Counted from the first letter of the stretch, positions 37,195 through 47,471 are shown. The stretch is 64,000 bases of DNA from JAAZBG01 sp964390065 (GCA_964390065.1 CAYMGX010000004.1:1-64000); one strand, 5' to 3'. Notes: generated by a model not told the origin, from the letters alone. A program made the numbers and translations.

Positions 37195-38772
37195 GTGAAA
37201 GCAGGATTTATTAAAAAGCCAATGTTTTCAATATCAGTTCTTACCGGTATCATCGCAACCATTTCTGTTATCTACACAACCTGTTCCTTTGCAGAGGGGG
37301 AAAGGCCATCACGGGGATCAATTGCATTCGGTGCTGACAAACAGCCTGACATTAAAACTCTGCCCCAGTTTGAAGGCTTCAGGACTGTTTTCGCAGACCT
37401 TGCTGAAAAGGTAATACCCACCGTCGTACAGGTTATTCCAACCAAGGTTGACACAATCGTATTTACCAACAATCCATTTTATCAGTATTTTGGCGATCCG
37501 TTTGGATTTAACGAATTCTTTGGTAACCCCCGCGGTCAACAGCCGCGCAGACAACAGCCGCAAATGCAGAAAAAGGAGTATCGGCAGCAAAGCCTCGGTT
37601 CCGGTGTAATCGTTTCAAAAGATGGCTATATTATGACAAACTACCACGTCGTCGCCGGTGCCAATGAAATACAGGTAAAGACATCTGACAACCGTAGTTT
37701 TGAAGCTACTATAGTCGGATCAGACTCACTTGCTGATGTCGCGGTTATTAAAATTAAGGAAAAAGTAAAAGACCTCCCTGTTGCATACCTTGGTAACAGT
37801 GATGAGATTCGTCCGGGTGACTGGGCCGTTGCTGTCGGTAACCCGTTCAGCCTGTCATCATCGGTAACCCTTGGCATTGTATCTGCACTTGGGAGGACGG
37901 CAAGCAATAATAACAGCAGTTATCAAAATTTCATTCAAACTGACGCTGCAATCAATCCTGGAAACTCCGGTGGTGCACTTGTAAACATAAAGGGTGAGCT
38001 CATTGGTATCAATACCATGATCTATACCCAGTCAGGTGGATATATGGGTATTGGTTTTGCGATTCCAATCAACATGGCTAAAAAAATCATGGAAGACCTT
38101 ATCTATGAGGGAAAGGTTTCCCGCGGTTGGCTTGGTGTGATGATCCAGGAACTTGATCAGGCAACTATAGAGGGTTTCGGCCTTCCTCCAAATACAAAAG
38201 GCGTACTTATCGGTGATGTCTTCAAAGATCAGCCGGCAGCAAAGGCAGGGATCAAGCGTGGTGATATAATTCAGACCTTTGATGGTAAAGCTGTAACAAA
38301 CCCCAACGAACTGCGTAATGAAGTAGCAACAGTTAATCCGGGAAAAAAGGTTCCTGCCGAGATTCTCAGAGGCGGTAAAAAACTAACAGTCAATGTTACT
38401 TTATCAGGGCGCGATAAAGAGGGGGATAAAACAGAATCCGAGGAGACCAAGACTGATGCAAATTCTCCGGCAACAGACAATGTAGCTTTGTTAGGAATCA
38501 AAACCGGAAATCTTACTGCAGAATTGAGAGAACAACTTGATCTTGACAAAAACATACAGGGTGTTGTAGTGCTTGAAGTAAAGGGCGGATCACCAGCTGA
38601 AGGAGCCGGGATTCAACAAAATGATGTTATTTTACAGGCTAACCGGCAGGACATAACAAATGTTGCTTCATTTAAAGCTGCAACAAAAGGTATAAAAGCC
38701 GGTGACTCTGTACTGCTTTTGATCCAACGTGAAGGAAATACTTTTTACAAGGCATTTAAACTGAAAAAATAA
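37195..38772 (+). CDS. HtrA/DegP-family periplasmic serine protease
   Basis: A 525-residue protein: N-terminal signal/anchor segment (FSISVLTGIIATISVIYTTC), Trypsin-like domain with catalytic triad H151 (TNYHVVAG), D181 (SLADVAVIK) and S258 (NPGNSGGAL), then two PDZ domains (about residues 310-395 and 425-520, beginning RGWLGVMIQEL and VALLGIKTGNL). Gln/Arg-rich PRGQQPRRQQPQ sits in the LA-loop region. The family refolds or degrades misfolded envelope proteins. The GTG start follows AAGGAG by 7 nt. It ends in a strong terminator. Confidence 0.95.
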   Translation: MKAGFIKKPMFSISVLTGIIATISVIYTTCSFAEGERPSRGSIAFGADKQPDIKTLPQFEGFRTVFADLAEKVIPTVVQVIPTKVDTIVFTNNPFYQYFGDPFGFNEFFGNPRGQQPRRQQPQMQKKEYRQQSLGSGVIVSKDGYIMTNYHVVAGANEIQVKTSDNRSFEATIVGSDSLADVAVIKIKEKVKDLPVAYLGNSDEIRPGDWAVAVGNPFSLSSSVTLGIVSALGRTASNNNSSYQNFIQTDAAINPGNSGGALVNIKGELIGINTMIYTQSGGYMGIGFAIPINMAKKIMEDLIYEGKVSRGWLGVMIQELDQATIEGFGLPPNTKGVLIGDVFKDQPAAKAGIKRGDIIQTFDGKAVTNPNELRNEVATVNPGKKVPAEILRGGKKLTVNVTLSGRDKEGDKTESEETKTDANSPATDNVALLGIKTGNLTAELREQLDLDKNIQGVVVLEVKGGSPAEGAGIQQNDVILQANRQDITNVASFKAATKGIKAGDSVLLLIQREGNTFYKAFKLKK

Positions 38773-38796
38773 ACAACTTATCTCCTCCCTTTATTT

Positions 38797-38838
38797 AAAA
38801 GGCATTCTTTACTGCACATAAAGAATGCCTTTTTTTTT
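38797..38838 (+). terminator. Rho-independent terminator after the HtrA gene
   Basis: Stem AAAAGGCATTCTTT / AAAGAATGCCTTTT with a 9-nt loop, followed by a run of T's ending at 38838. Confidence 0.9.
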
Positions 38839-39010
38839 GGTATACCGACTTCAGAAAATTGCTTATCCCTGATTCCACTTGACTCTATACATTAGTGAGA
38901 GTTATCTTTCTATTTACCATAAGTGCAGTAGTAAATTTCTGCACGTTTTTAAAATTTGCCTTATATTGCACATTGTATACAATTTTAATCTTCAAAAGAG
39001 AGGATATCTG

Positions 39011-39892
39011 ATGAATAGAAGAAGTTTGATAGGAATTTTCAGTTTAACCGCATTATTAATTGCCGGTTGCGGTGTTTCTGAAAAATCGATCCAGGATGGT
39101 CATACCAAGATCGAGGCACTCAAAGCAAAAGGTGTGCCGGATTCATTACTGTCACAGTCAAAGCTGTATCTCCGTATGGCGAGTGATGGCATACTTCACA
39201 AGAACCGCACAGAATCATCAAAAGGAATGAGTGAATTTAAAAAGGAAATTTCCAGCGTTGAAAAATCTGCTGCATCAGTAATCAGTCAACTTGATTCTGA
39301 AATCAGCGCAATCCGTAATCAGGCAGAGTCAATTAAAGCACGGCTTACCGAACATCAGGTTTTCAAACTTGATAGTGCAATGAAAGTTGTGGATTCGCTT
39401 CTTGGTGTCAACAATAAAGCGGATGCAGTTGCAAAATGCAGAAAAATCCAGAAACTGCTTCCAGTTCTTATCGAAGATGAAAGAAAAGCCACTGAAATTA
39501 AAGATAAAGTTTTTGGCACCTGGACTTGTACAAACGTAACAAAACACTCTGAAGATCCGACAGTTAATGCAGTTGAGAAGAAAATTTTTATTCTTAACAG
39601 GGATGGAACTGCCAAATTTATTGAGAAGAAAACCGGTAAAAGCGGTCCCTATCTGAAAGAAGACTATGAATATAATTCATATGGTACATTCGGTTTCATG
39701 GGTGATACAGTATACCTTTCAATCAACAGATTCGTCGCTGTAAAACAGAATTTTACACGCATGACAGATATAAAGAAAAAGGTCTGGACACCAGATAACC
39801 ACCCGTCATATGATACGATTATTACAGACAAGAGTCAGGACCGCTTTGTTGCATACCAGGATCTGCTTGCTGATTTCACACGATCAAAATAA
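39011..39892 (+). CDS. Coiled-coil lipoprotein of unknown function
   Basis: The 293-residue protein starts MNRRSLIGIFSLTALLIAGC, with lipobox IAGC. Residues about 30-165 are helical and charged with heptad-like spacing (EKSAASVISQLDSEISAIRN, LDSAMKVVDSLLGVNNKAD). The C-terminal part is a small beta domain that resembles a lipocalin-like or DUF-type strand set (VFGTWTCTNVTKHSEDPTVN, KKIFILNRDGTAKFIEK). The ATG 39011 follows GAGAGG; the frame open from 38879 would place 44 residues before the signal peptide. Function unknown. Confidence 0.8.
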   Translation: MNRRSLIGIFSLTALLIAGCGVSEKSIQDGHTKIEALKAKGVPDSLLSQSKLYLRMASDGILHKNRTESSKGMSEFKKEISSVEKSAASVISQLDSEISAIRNQAESIKARLTEHQVFKLDSAMKVVDSLLGVNNKADAVAKCRKIQKLLPVLIEDERKATEIKDKVFGTWTCTNVTKHSEDPTVNAVEKKIFILNRDGTAKFIEKKTGKSGPYLKEDYEYNSYGTFGFMGDTVYLSINRFVAVKQNFTRMTDIKKKVWTPDNHPSYDTIITDKSQDRFVAYQDLLADFTRSK

Positions 39893-39917
39893 ATACTACA
39901 CAATGTGTAACATTATT

Positions 39918-39943
39918 AAGACAAGGCATTATCGCCTTGTCTT
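39918..39943. terminator. Terminator shared by the convergent lipoprotein and mlaC-like genes
   Basis: Stem AAGACAAGGC / GCCTTGTCTT with a 6-nt loop, followed by TTTT on the plus strand. It lies 25 bp after the lipoprotein stop and just beyond the mlaC-like stop on the other strand. Confidence 0.85.
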
Positions 39944-39945
39944 TT

Positions 39946-40545
39946 TTATTTATCAGAACTTTCGTTGTAACTATCGGCCTTTTTCTGAAGCAGTGATGTC
40001 AGCTCATTGAGTGTTTTTGTTTTTAAAAGTTCTGTAAACTGTTCCCGATACGTACGTACCGTTGACATGTCACCAATTAAAAGATCCCATACCTTCCACT
40101 GCCCGTTACTCTTTTGCATCTTGTAAACAACTACCGTTTGCTTATCCTTATTCCGTAAACGTGCATTTAATGTCACTTTTTCTGCCGATGAATCCAGTAT
40201 GGTATACATTACAGAATCAGCCTGATACATTTCAAGTCTGGCAATAGAAGCGTTTTTTACCAGTCTTTCAAACTGATTTACAAAAGAACTTCTTTGCGCC
40301 GTTGATGCACTATCCCATATACTTTTTGGCAGCGCTCGCTGCCCCATCACCTGAAAATCGAATATATCATTAATCAGTGCTATAATTTTGTTTTTATTTT
40401 CGGCATTTTGTAAAGTATTATATGCCTTTATGGCACCTTGAAGCTCTTTATCTTTGCTTTTGATTAAATCAACAGGTTCCAATCCCGCAACAACTATCAT
40501 GGCTGTTATACAAAATAAACACCAGAATTTCACCCATATATTCAT
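39946..40545 (-). CDS. MlaC/HpnM-type periplasmic lipid carrier
   Basis: A 199-residue protein starting MNIWVKFWCLFCITAMIVVAG (signal peptide). The MlaC/Ttg2D fold pattern is visible: IFDFQVMGQRALPKSIWDSASTAQRSSFVNQFERLV, then VTLNARLRNKDKQTVVVYKM, NGQWKVWDLLIGDMSTV and YREQF. Family members ferry phospholipid between membranes, and HpnM does so with an RND exporter for hopanoids. GAGGTG precedes the ATG, favouring 40545 over 40566. It is the last gene of the same-strand series, 94 bp after the TolC-family gene. No MlaD or MlaE gene is present here. Confidence 0.85.
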   Translation of the reverse strand: MNIWVKFWCLFCITAMIVVAGLEPVDLIKSKDKELQGAIKAYNTLQNAENKNKIIALINDIFDFQVMGQRALPKSIWDSASTAQRSSFVNQFERLVKNASIARLEMYQADSVMYTILDSSAEKVTLNARLRNKDKQTVVVYKMQKSNGQWKVWDLLIGDMSTVRTYREQFTELLKTKTLNELTSLLQKKADSYNESSDK

Positions 40546-40639
40546 TGTCACCTCGCTTTTTACCATAAACAGAATTTTGAATAATATCTTACCAGATAAT
40601 AAACAATAACTACGCTATACGATGCAGTACCATTATATA

Positions 40640-42007
40640 TCATTCTGGTTTATTTACATTTTGCAAATATTCATCGAATGTCACCCCTGTTTTTACCATT
40701 AACCCTGCAACTGCAATATTGTAATCAAGTATCGCCCCTGCATAATCTTTCCTGCAAAGTACATTCTTCCCGTATGCTGAAACCAGTTGTTTAATTTTTG
40801 AATGGTCCAGATCGTATTTAATTGTAACCGATTTCAATAAAGCATCAGAATTATCAAGAGCGATTTTTGCACTTTCACAGCGTTTATGATAAACGATTGT
40901 TTTTTTAAACTGTGTTTCCAGTTCAAGTAGTAACCCCTGCGATGCATAGGATTCCTTGTGGCGCAACTTGTCAAGTTCATTCTTTTCTTTCAGGTATTTA
41001 TCCTTTAATGACCAATAGTTAAGGTTGAATCTCAAACCGATACCAAGCGAACCTTCTTTATTGTTATATGGATTTAGAAGATCATCAGTACCATTCGACA
41101 CATTTTTGTCAACAGACACCCTTGAGAACTTTAATCCACCAACAGCAAATGCATCAGGCAACAGTTCACCAATTGCTGTATTTACAACCATTTGCTGCGC
41201 CTTAATACCATTTTGCAGTCTCTGAAGATCCGGGTGATAGCATAGTAGCTGCTTTTTTAGAGTGTCCAACGGCCCCGTTTTTTCAGTACGTATTGACAAT
41301 ATGCTGTCTTTAAACGAAAAGCTGCTATCCTGAATACAGAAAGTAATCGCCCGGCATGCAGCGTCCAGACCATGCTCAGCCTGATACAATCCGTCATCAA
41401 TCGTAAACATCTGCGCCCTAAGCTCTAAAAGATCATCCTGTGTTACATCACTACTTTCGCTATCAAGATCTTCTTTAACTTTGTTAACAGCTTTTTCAAG
41501 GTTACTTTTTACCTCTGTGGCAAGTGACATCATTTGCTTTGCGTAGATATATTTGTAATAAAGTTCCTGCAACGATCCGGATAACTCTATCTGTGCCTTC
41601 CGTTTTTCACACTCTGTCAAAGCAATGGCATAGGTTGATGCTTTCATTCCATGTATCAATCGGTCAATATTCAATGGCTGCATCAGTTTAATTTCAGTGC
41701 CGAAAAACGGATCAATTTTACCAAAATTATATGATTCATCCGCATTCCCGTTGGCATCATGTTTTATACTATACCGTGGAGCAGGGCCAACAGCAAAAGC
41801 GACCTCCAGCTTTGGAATGATTGCACTATTTCGGAGTGCTTTCTTTTGTAATTGAGCCTTTGTCGTTTCAAAATTTTTTTCCTGAATTTTTGGTTCATTT
41901 GCCAGCCCCTTGTTTACAAATGCGTATAAATCAAGTGTACCGTTTTTCACTTGTGCAAAAGGCAGGCAAACATACAACAGAAGGATACCAACTATATTCT
42001 TGTTCAT
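40640..42007 (-). CDS. TolC-family outer-membrane protein
   Basis: A 455-residue protein with signal peptide (MNKNIVGILLLYVCLPFAQ) and two long helical repeats as in the outer-membrane-factor family (ETTKAQLQKKALRNSAIIPK, LDKLRHKESYASQGLLLELE). Barrel-like strands include GSLGIGLRFNLNYW. The protein is diverged from the classical efflux TolC at 54.1-55.3 kb. Its start overlaps the DUF3047 gene by 4 bp (ATGA). It may form the outer-membrane end of the proposed lipid export route; substrate unknown. Confidence 0.8.
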   Translation of the reverse strand: MNKNIVGILLLYVCLPFAQVKNGTLDLYAFVNKGLANEPKIQEKNFETTKAQLQKKALRNSAIIPKLEVAFAVGPAPRYSIKHDANGNADESYNFGKIDPFFGTEIKLMQPLNIDRLIHGMKASTYAIALTECEKRKAQIELSGSLQELYYKYIYAKQMMSLATEVKSNLEKAVNKVKEDLDSESSDVTQDDLLELRAQMFTIDDGLYQAEHGLDAACRAITFCIQDSSFSFKDSILSIRTEKTGPLDTLKKQLLCYHPDLQRLQNGIKAQQMVVNTAIGELLPDAFAVGGLKFSRVSVDKNVSNGTDDLLNPYNNKEGSLGIGLRFNLNYWSLKDKYLKEKNELDKLRHKESYASQGLLLELETQFKKTIVYHKRCESAKIALDNSDALLKSVTIKYDLDHSKIKQLVSAYGKNVLCRKDYAGAILDYNIAVAGLMVKTGVTFDEYLQNVNKPE

Positions 42008-42762
42008 TTTTCACCTGCTATTTTAAATTCTGCATAATCGGCAATAACCACACTTTTCGTTGCATCACCATCAGAGAGTATTCCAATGCCTTTTAGTTCA
42101 GGACACTTATCAACCTTGTAAATTTTTTTAAAGTCACTTTTAACATTAACAACAACTTTTTTCCACAGTCCCTTGTCATTTGCTGACCATGTATCTGCAA
42201 CCACCATGTACATCTGCTGCATTGGATACAACACTGGATCTTTACGTATAGTTGTTCCTTTCGGTACGACCGAACTGTATACATACTTTATACAATACGT
42301 TTTTATTTTATCTTTAAAAATGAGATATACGGCACACCCCGAGTCATTAAGCCCATTAATACGTTCATCTGCACCTACCGGAGGTATTTCTACCCGCCAC
42401 AACCAGGATACATACTCAACATTTCGCATTGTGTCAGGAAATTGAAAACCATACCGCACAACCTTTTTTGTCGGATCATAATGAGAATGAATGTATTCCA
42501 TTCCGGAATCACTCATCATAATTTCATAATAATTTTTGTCACCAGATAACTTATCTATTTTTGTAAATTGATGTACATATAAATCATATAAATAATCATC
42601 AGGATTACCGGGAGCTTTCAGAATTGTTTCATTTACGGTAGTACCCATATTCAGATTATTACCGGATTGTGGCATTTTGATTTCAGCATTAAGAGATAAA
42701 AGCAACCCCGAAGTCAAGATTGCAAGATGCAAAACATTTATATGCAGTTTTTTGATTCTCAT
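42004..42762 (-). CDS. DUF3047 exported protein
   Basis: A 252-residue protein with an N-terminal signal or anchor (INVLHLAILTSGLLLSLNAE). The DUF3047 pattern is present: YVSWLWRVEIPPVGADERI, NGLNDSGCAVYLIF, CIKYVYSSVVPKGT, KGLWKKVVVNVKSDFKKIY and GIGILSDGDATKSVVIADYA. The fold suggests a beta-sandwich, carbohydrate-binding-like domain. It overlaps both neighbours by 4 bp and so belongs to the operon. Function is not established for the family. Confidence 0.8.
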   Translation of the reverse strand: MRIKKLHINVLHLAILTSGLLLSLNAEIKMPQSGNNLNMGTTVNETILKAPGNPDDYLYDLYVHQFTKIDKLSGDKNYYEIMMSDSGMEYIHSHYDPTKKVVRYGFQFPDTMRNVEYVSWLWRVEIPPVGADERINGLNDSGCAVYLIFKDKIKTYCIKYVYSSVVPKGTTIRKDPVLYPMQQMYMVVADTWSANDKGLWKKVVVNVKSDFKKIYKVDKCPELKGIGILSDGDATKSVVIADYAEFKIAGEK

Positions 42763-43994
42763 ACCCCGCCTTCACTAACAGATAATTCTGCATTTTTAAT
42801 ATTTCCAGGTAAAATATTCTTTTGCCTTTGCATTACAATATACTTTATTTTATCAACTATTGGTTTTACCGTTTTTTCTGGAAAATAATTGTTTACAATG
42901 TGATCTCTTGCGTTCGTTCCGATTTGCAGCGCAAGGTCTGGTCTGTCAATTAATTCGGTAACACAACTGGCAAATGTATCCGGTCTTGTATCTTCAGCCA
43001 GCATACCGGTTCTTCCGTTGTCAATTAATTCCGGAATACCTCCAACAGCAGTCGCAACAACAGGTTTTGCTAATGCCATAGCTTCCATTAATGCATTTGG
43101 AAAACCTTCTATTGAACGACTCCTGGAGGTCATCATAACAATATCACATGAATTGTAAAATGCCTGTATATTTGAAATATAACCAAGGAATGTTATTGAC
43201 GAACGTAGATTCAGTCTGTCTGCCTGCTCCTGATATTTCTCACGCCATCCAAATTCACCGGCTACAAACACTTTAACAATTTTTCCCGAGTTATCAATTT
43301 CTTTAACTACATCAATTAAAAAATCAAGGCCTTTATCCGGTGATGGCCGTACGGCCATCCCAAGTATGGCATCATACTTCCTGTCTCCGGCATATTGAAT
43401 AAGATTCATTTTTTCTAATGTCACCATTAATAGTCGCTTATCCATACCATTGTAAATTATTGTAACAGGTATTGGTACCAGATCTCTCACAGAATTCTCT
43501 ACGGACCTGCAATTTGCTATTACAGCATCGGGCGACATCAGACGTGCAAGCATAGTCAAACCAGTCCGTGCTACACTGCCATGCACTCTGCTTCCAAAAC
43601 GCCATATACACGGTATCGATAACAGTTTGGCAACAGGAGCGCCGATGATCCACCCTGTTGCCCGACTTGCAAATATCAGATTGACTTTTTCCCTTTTAAT
43701 TAATTTGTAGATATACAATGATGTTCTCCACCAGCAGCCCAGAAATTTTACAGCATGAATTATTACTGCAAAAACATTAAAAGGGCGTCCGTATTCAAAA
43801 GGAAAATCCGGACAATACGTAACGTTACAACCAGTATTTATTGCAGCCTTGTAAACTTTGTCACCCGGTCCGCTTACAGCAATAACATCAATACCATACT
43901 CCGGCATCTCTTTTATGTGAAGAAGTGCCTGACGTTCTGCTCCGCCAAAACCTTCCGCTGGAATAATATACAGAACTTTAAATTTATGATTCAT
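42759..43994 (-). CDS. GT4-family glycosyltransferase
   Basis: A 411-residue GT-B enzyme. N-terminal acceptor domain begins VLYIIPAEGFGGAERQALLH; donor domain has GMAVRPSPDKGLDFLIDV and VFVAGEFGWREKYQEQA, then the EX7E motif in EGFPNALMEAMALAKPVVAT and GGIPELIDNGRTGMLAED. This is the retaining GT4 type that uses nucleotide sugars; acceptor and sugar cannot be read from sequence. In this operon with inositol-phosphate synthase, an inositol-lipid acceptor is a reasonable inference (compare PimA and MshA in actinobacteria). It lies 28 bp after the flippase-like gene. Confidence 0.9.
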   Translation of the reverse strand: MNHKFKVLYIIPAEGFGGAERQALLHIKEMPEYGIDVIAVSGPGDKVYKAAINTGCNVTYCPDFPFEYGRPFNVFAVIIHAVKFLGCWWRTSLYIYKLIKREKVNLIFASRATGWIIGAPVAKLLSIPCIWRFGSRVHGSVARTGLTMLARLMSPDAVIANCRSVENSVRDLVPIPVTIIYNGMDKRLLMVTLEKMNLIQYAGDRKYDAILGMAVRPSPDKGLDFLIDVVKEIDNSGKIVKVFVAGEFGWREKYQEQADRLNLRSSITFLGYISNIQAFYNSCDIVMMTSRSRSIEGFPNALMEAMALAKPVVATAVGGIPELIDNGRTGMLAEDTRPDTFASCVTELIDRPDLALQIGTNARDHIVNNYFPEKTVKPIVDKIKYIVMQRQKNILPGNIKNAELSVSEGGV

Positions 43995-44022
43995 AAAACA
44001 CTATACCTTTTTAAGGATCCCT

Positions 44023-45060
44023 TTATGGTAACTCTGCCACGGCGGACATTTTCTTATATTGTTCAGGATTGCACCCTCTTTTATTTTCATAAAAAAACAG
44101 GACAAGCCCGGCAAAACAAACAAGTATCTGTCGAGCTCGTCGAATCAATGCAACAGATATACCGGCTGATACTGCTAATCCTATTTGACCGAATGCAAAT
44201 GCCATTGAGCACTCAAATGCACCGGCGCGTGCCGGGACAACTATAAAGAGTATATTAAATAATGTCCCAACAGCATTACAGAACAATAATTGTTGTATTC
44301 CAAGATCAATACCTGTTAATTTTGCTACCAAGTAAATCTCCATCATCATTATTACATGTTCAATGAAATGATATACAAATGATTTACGTATGGCCGCTTC
44401 CCGTACTTTGTCATTTAAAAAATCGTTCAGAATTTCTTTGTGATGTACAGATTTTATGATATTTATAACATTCTTAAGAATTACTTTCCAAAATACGATA
44501 ACACCAATTAAAAGTACCAGTATAGCACCGAGCAGGATAACCATTCCTGTCGTTAACTCAACAAGTGAAAATGCAATCAATACTCCTGCAATTGCGATTA
44601 CAAAGTCGGCAACAACATCAATTGTTTTATCAGCAGCAACAATCATGGTGCTGTTTTTCAAACCACCATATTCACGAGTTTTAAATGAACGTAGCGCTTC
44701 ACCGCCAATTCCAGATACCGGTAATACCTGATTTATTGCCTGACTTTGTATACGTAGCAGGAAAAGGCTCCGGAAAGATACTTTTTTACAATTATTCTGC
44801 CTGCTTAAAAGAGCCTGCCACCCTTTAGTTGCAAATGTATTCCATACAAGAAATAAAACCGGTAATAGTAAAAACCCCCAGCCTATTGACAATGATAATG
44901 TAAGTGCACTGATTACTTCTTTACGAAATTGCCATATTACCAGACATAGTACAGCAAGGAAAAACACTCTTAATACTTTTCTGATATAATCATACTTTCG
45001 AAAAAAATCAGGTATAATCATACTTATACTTTTACTACCATTTTCAGATGCTGCTTTCAT
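44023..45060 (-). CDS. Flippase-like membrane protein (LPG_synthase_TM/UPF0104 family)
   Basis: A 345-residue protein with about seven or eight membrane segments (VLRVFFLAVLCLVIWQF, GFLLLPVLFLVWNTFAT, VVADFVIAIAGVLIAFSLV, GMVILLGAILVLLIGVIVF). The family motif region is QAINQVLPVSGIGGEALRSF (typical Pro-rich G-G-E element), and ARAGAFECSMAFAFGQIGLA is a second conserved stretch. The family is the flippase half of MprF and relatives and is predicted to flip lipid-linked substrates. Its start overlaps the MMPL gene stop by 4 bp. Confidence 0.85.
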   Translation of the reverse strand: MKAASENGSKSISMIIPDFFRKYDYIRKVLRVFFLAVLCLVIWQFRKEVISALTLSLSIGWGFLLLPVLFLVWNTFATKGWQALLSRQNNCKKVSFRSLFLLRIQSQAINQVLPVSGIGGEALRSFKTREYGGLKNSTMIVAADKTIDVVADFVIAIAGVLIAFSLVELTTGMVILLGAILVLLIGVIVFWKVILKNVINIIKSVHHKEILNDFLNDKVREAAIRKSFVYHFIEHVIMMMEIYLVAKLTGIDLGIQQLLFCNAVGTLFNILFIVVPARAGAFECSMAFAFGQIGLAVSAGISVALIRRARQILVCFAGLVLFFYENKRGCNPEQYKKMSAVAELP

Positions 45061-47471
45061 ACACTCCTGCGTTTTCTTTCATTAGACATTATTACAGGAA
45101 GAATAGTCAGGGAGGCAACAAGACATGTTGACATTCCAATAATAGCCAGTTCACCAATTGATCGCAATCCCGGATGATTCGCAGTGATAATTCCTCCAAA
45201 ACCAACCAGGTTTATTAATGTACAAAGGAAATTAGGGCCTCCGGTTTCAACAAGCAATTTACTTATAGGAGAACTTGAATCACTATGAAATCTGTGATAA
45301 ATGTGCACAGCTGCATCGACACCAAGTCCAAGAATGCTTGGCAGTATTACCATATTAAAAATATTCAGTTTTAAAGAAAATATACCCATCATACCAAGCA
45401 TCCATAAAATTCCTACGCATAGCGGGGTAAGTATTATCAGCATTGATCTGACCCTGCCGAAATCGCTGAATACAATTCCTGCGATAATTATAAACGCAGC
45501 AAGTATCGCTATTATCGAATCCCTTTTGAGCAAGTTGATCAATTCAACATAAACAAGCGGCTCGCTCACTGCATAAAACACCTTATTGTCAATAGTCATT
45601 GAACCAACAGCATTTGCGAATGCCTCTGCATTGTGAAGATCAAGAAGTGAATTGCGTTGATAGATGTACATCAACTGCCCATCAACATTCCTGTTTCCAT
45701 AAAACAGTTTCAACATTTCCTCTGGAATGTCTTTTTCTGTAACCGGTTCTGTTACAAGCAAATATTCCATCTTTTCAATGGCACTTATCTGTTCAGCCGA
45801 CATATTGTTTTTAGTATGTTCAATTAAAGCTTTTATATTCTTAATGATCTCAATCTTTTCATCCTGATTTACAGGTATTATATCATTGATTGATTTTACA
45901 TCTTCAACTATTGATGTATCATCCAGTAAACATTTACCTTTAATATATTCTTTTATTTTTAATGCTTCCTCAGCATTCTTTACAACAACAACAGCCGGAT
46001 CTCTTGCAGATGTAAATACGTTCAGCATTTTTTTGTTAAATTCACGCGTTGCCCTGATTTGTGAGCGAAGATTTCGAAAATCATACTCAAATTCAACACT
46101 CTTTAACATCATAATACTTACTATTGTAAAAAGTACAATACCTATTGTTACCAGGGTAATTCTGTTCTTAGACCTGCAGTCGTTATTTGTATTGAGTTTT
46201 GTAATTGTATTGTTTTTTATTCCAAAACCATGTGTACAATCATTCGCAACAGTCAGAAGTGCAGGTGTAAGAATCATATATGCTATATAAGCAAGTAATA
46301 TTCCTGTTCCCGCAATAAATCCGAAGTCTCTGAATCCGAGAAAATCACTAAATGTCAACATATAAAATGATACAATCACCGTTAATCCTGATGTCAGGGA
46401 TGCTCTTCCACTGGTTCGAATAGCAGTTTTAAGAGCATTAAAATGATCTGTACCTTCTTTTCTTGTTAACATATATCGGTTTATTAAATGTATCCCAAAA
46501 TCGATACCCAATCCAAAGAGTATTATAATCAGAAACGCTGAAATCAGGTTCAAATTACCGATTGTCAATACGGTTAATGCAAAGGTCCATGATTCACTCA
46601 TAACAAGGGGAATCAATACACAAATAATGAGCGAGATTCTCTTAAAGTAGAGCAGCAGTAATATGAGTATTATTGAGACACCAAGCATGGTGCCATTTGA
46701 CAGATCACCAAGTATGGTGTTATACTCATTTAAACGATTTTTGAAGGTACCACCGATACTTATCGTTACTGAACTATCTGCAGGATCGTTACTAAATTCT
46801 GTTACAACATTTTGTAATTCATTGTATATTTTTTTCGCAAAGGTGATATCGCTTGTAATTCCTTCAGGATGAATTACAATAAGCAGCATTCTTCCATCCT
46901 CACTGATATTTACCCGCTTATAGTTTGATTTTTTCTCATACTTTTTTTCGATATCACTGAAATCAGGCATACTCTGCGGTTCATCAAGTAAATCAACAAA
47001 TAACGGATTGGCCTTTTTTATCTTTCCTGAAATTCCATGCTCAACTCTGTTTTTGATTTCCTTTAGATCATCAACATCGATATACAATAATTTTTTCTTT
47101 ACTATTAGCGAATCGTTCATCGCATAGGATGCATCGGCAACCCATTCAAGTTTTTTTATTTCTCCTAACAATTTATCTGCAACTTGTAATGATTGTTCTC
47201 TGTTCCCGGATTCAATCATTACAATAAGGTCACCAATACCTCCGAGTTTTTTCTCCAGATTATTTATTCTTTCAACTGACGGTGTATTTTTTTTCAGTAG
47301 GGCCATAATACTACTGTCAACACTTATTTTTCTAACGATAACAGCAGACGCAGTTGTAACAATAAGTGCCAATAGAAGAACAATGTAACGGTACCTGATT
47401 ATCCAGTTTAAATACACCGACACATTTGCATCAGAAAATAACCGATCAATTATTTTTTTCACGCGGTACAC
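45057..47471 (-). CDS. MMPL/RND-type lipid exporter (HpnN-like)
   Basis: An 804-residue protein with 12 predicted membrane segments in the two-fold RND layout: TM1 near residue 25-45, large periplasmic loop to about 255, five-helix block with FGLGIDFGIHLINRYML, second loop about 450-630, and second block with LGLGVDAAVHIYHRF. The two GxGxD motifs are those of the MMPL branch, which moves lipids (mycolates, hopanoids) rather than drugs. It overlaps the radical SAM gene by 13 bp and the flippase-like gene by 4 bp. It has no fused adaptor; the MlaC-type protein of the same series is a candidate partner. Confidence 0.88.
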   Translation of the reverse strand: MYRVKKIIDRLFSDANVSVYLNWIIRYRYIVLLLALIVTTASAVIVRKISVDSSIMALLKKNTPSVERINNLEKKLGGIGDLIVMIESGNREQSLQVADKLLGEIKKLEWVADASYAMNDSLIVKKKLLYIDVDDLKEIKNRVEHGISGKIKKANPLFVDLLDEPQSMPDFSDIEKKYEKKSNYKRVNISEDGRMLLIVIHPEGITSDITFAKKIYNELQNVVTEFSNDPADSSVTISIGGTFKNRLNEYNTILGDLSNGTMLGVSIILILLLLYFKRISLIICVLIPLVMSESWTFALTVLTIGNLNLISAFLIIILFGLGIDFGIHLINRYMLTRKEGTDHFNALKTAIRTSGRASLTSGLTVIVSFYMLTFSDFLGFRDFGFIAGTGILLAYIAYMILTPALLTVANDCTHGFGIKNNTITKLNTNNDCRSKNRITLVTIGIVLFTIVSIMMLKSVEFEYDFRNLRSQIRATREFNKKMLNVFTSARDPAVVVVKNAEEALKIKEYIKGKCLLDDTSIVEDVKSINDIIPVNQDEKIEIIKNIKALIEHTKNNMSAEQISAIEKMEYLLVTEPVTEKDIPEEMLKLFYGNRNVDGQLMYIYQRNSLLDLHNAEAFANAVGSMTIDNKVFYAVSEPLVYVELINLLKRDSIIAILAAFIIIAGIVFSDFGRVRSMLIILTPLCVGILWMLGMMGIFSLKLNIFNMVILPSILGLGVDAAVHIYHRFHSDSSSPISKLLVETGGPNFLCTLINLVGFGGIITANHPGLRSIGELAIIGMSTCLVASLTILPVIMSNERKRRSV

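Noticed and set aside
45886..46290. 134-codon plus-strand frame within the MMPL gene
   Set aside because: It is antisense to a well-supported membrane protein and has no coding signals of its own.
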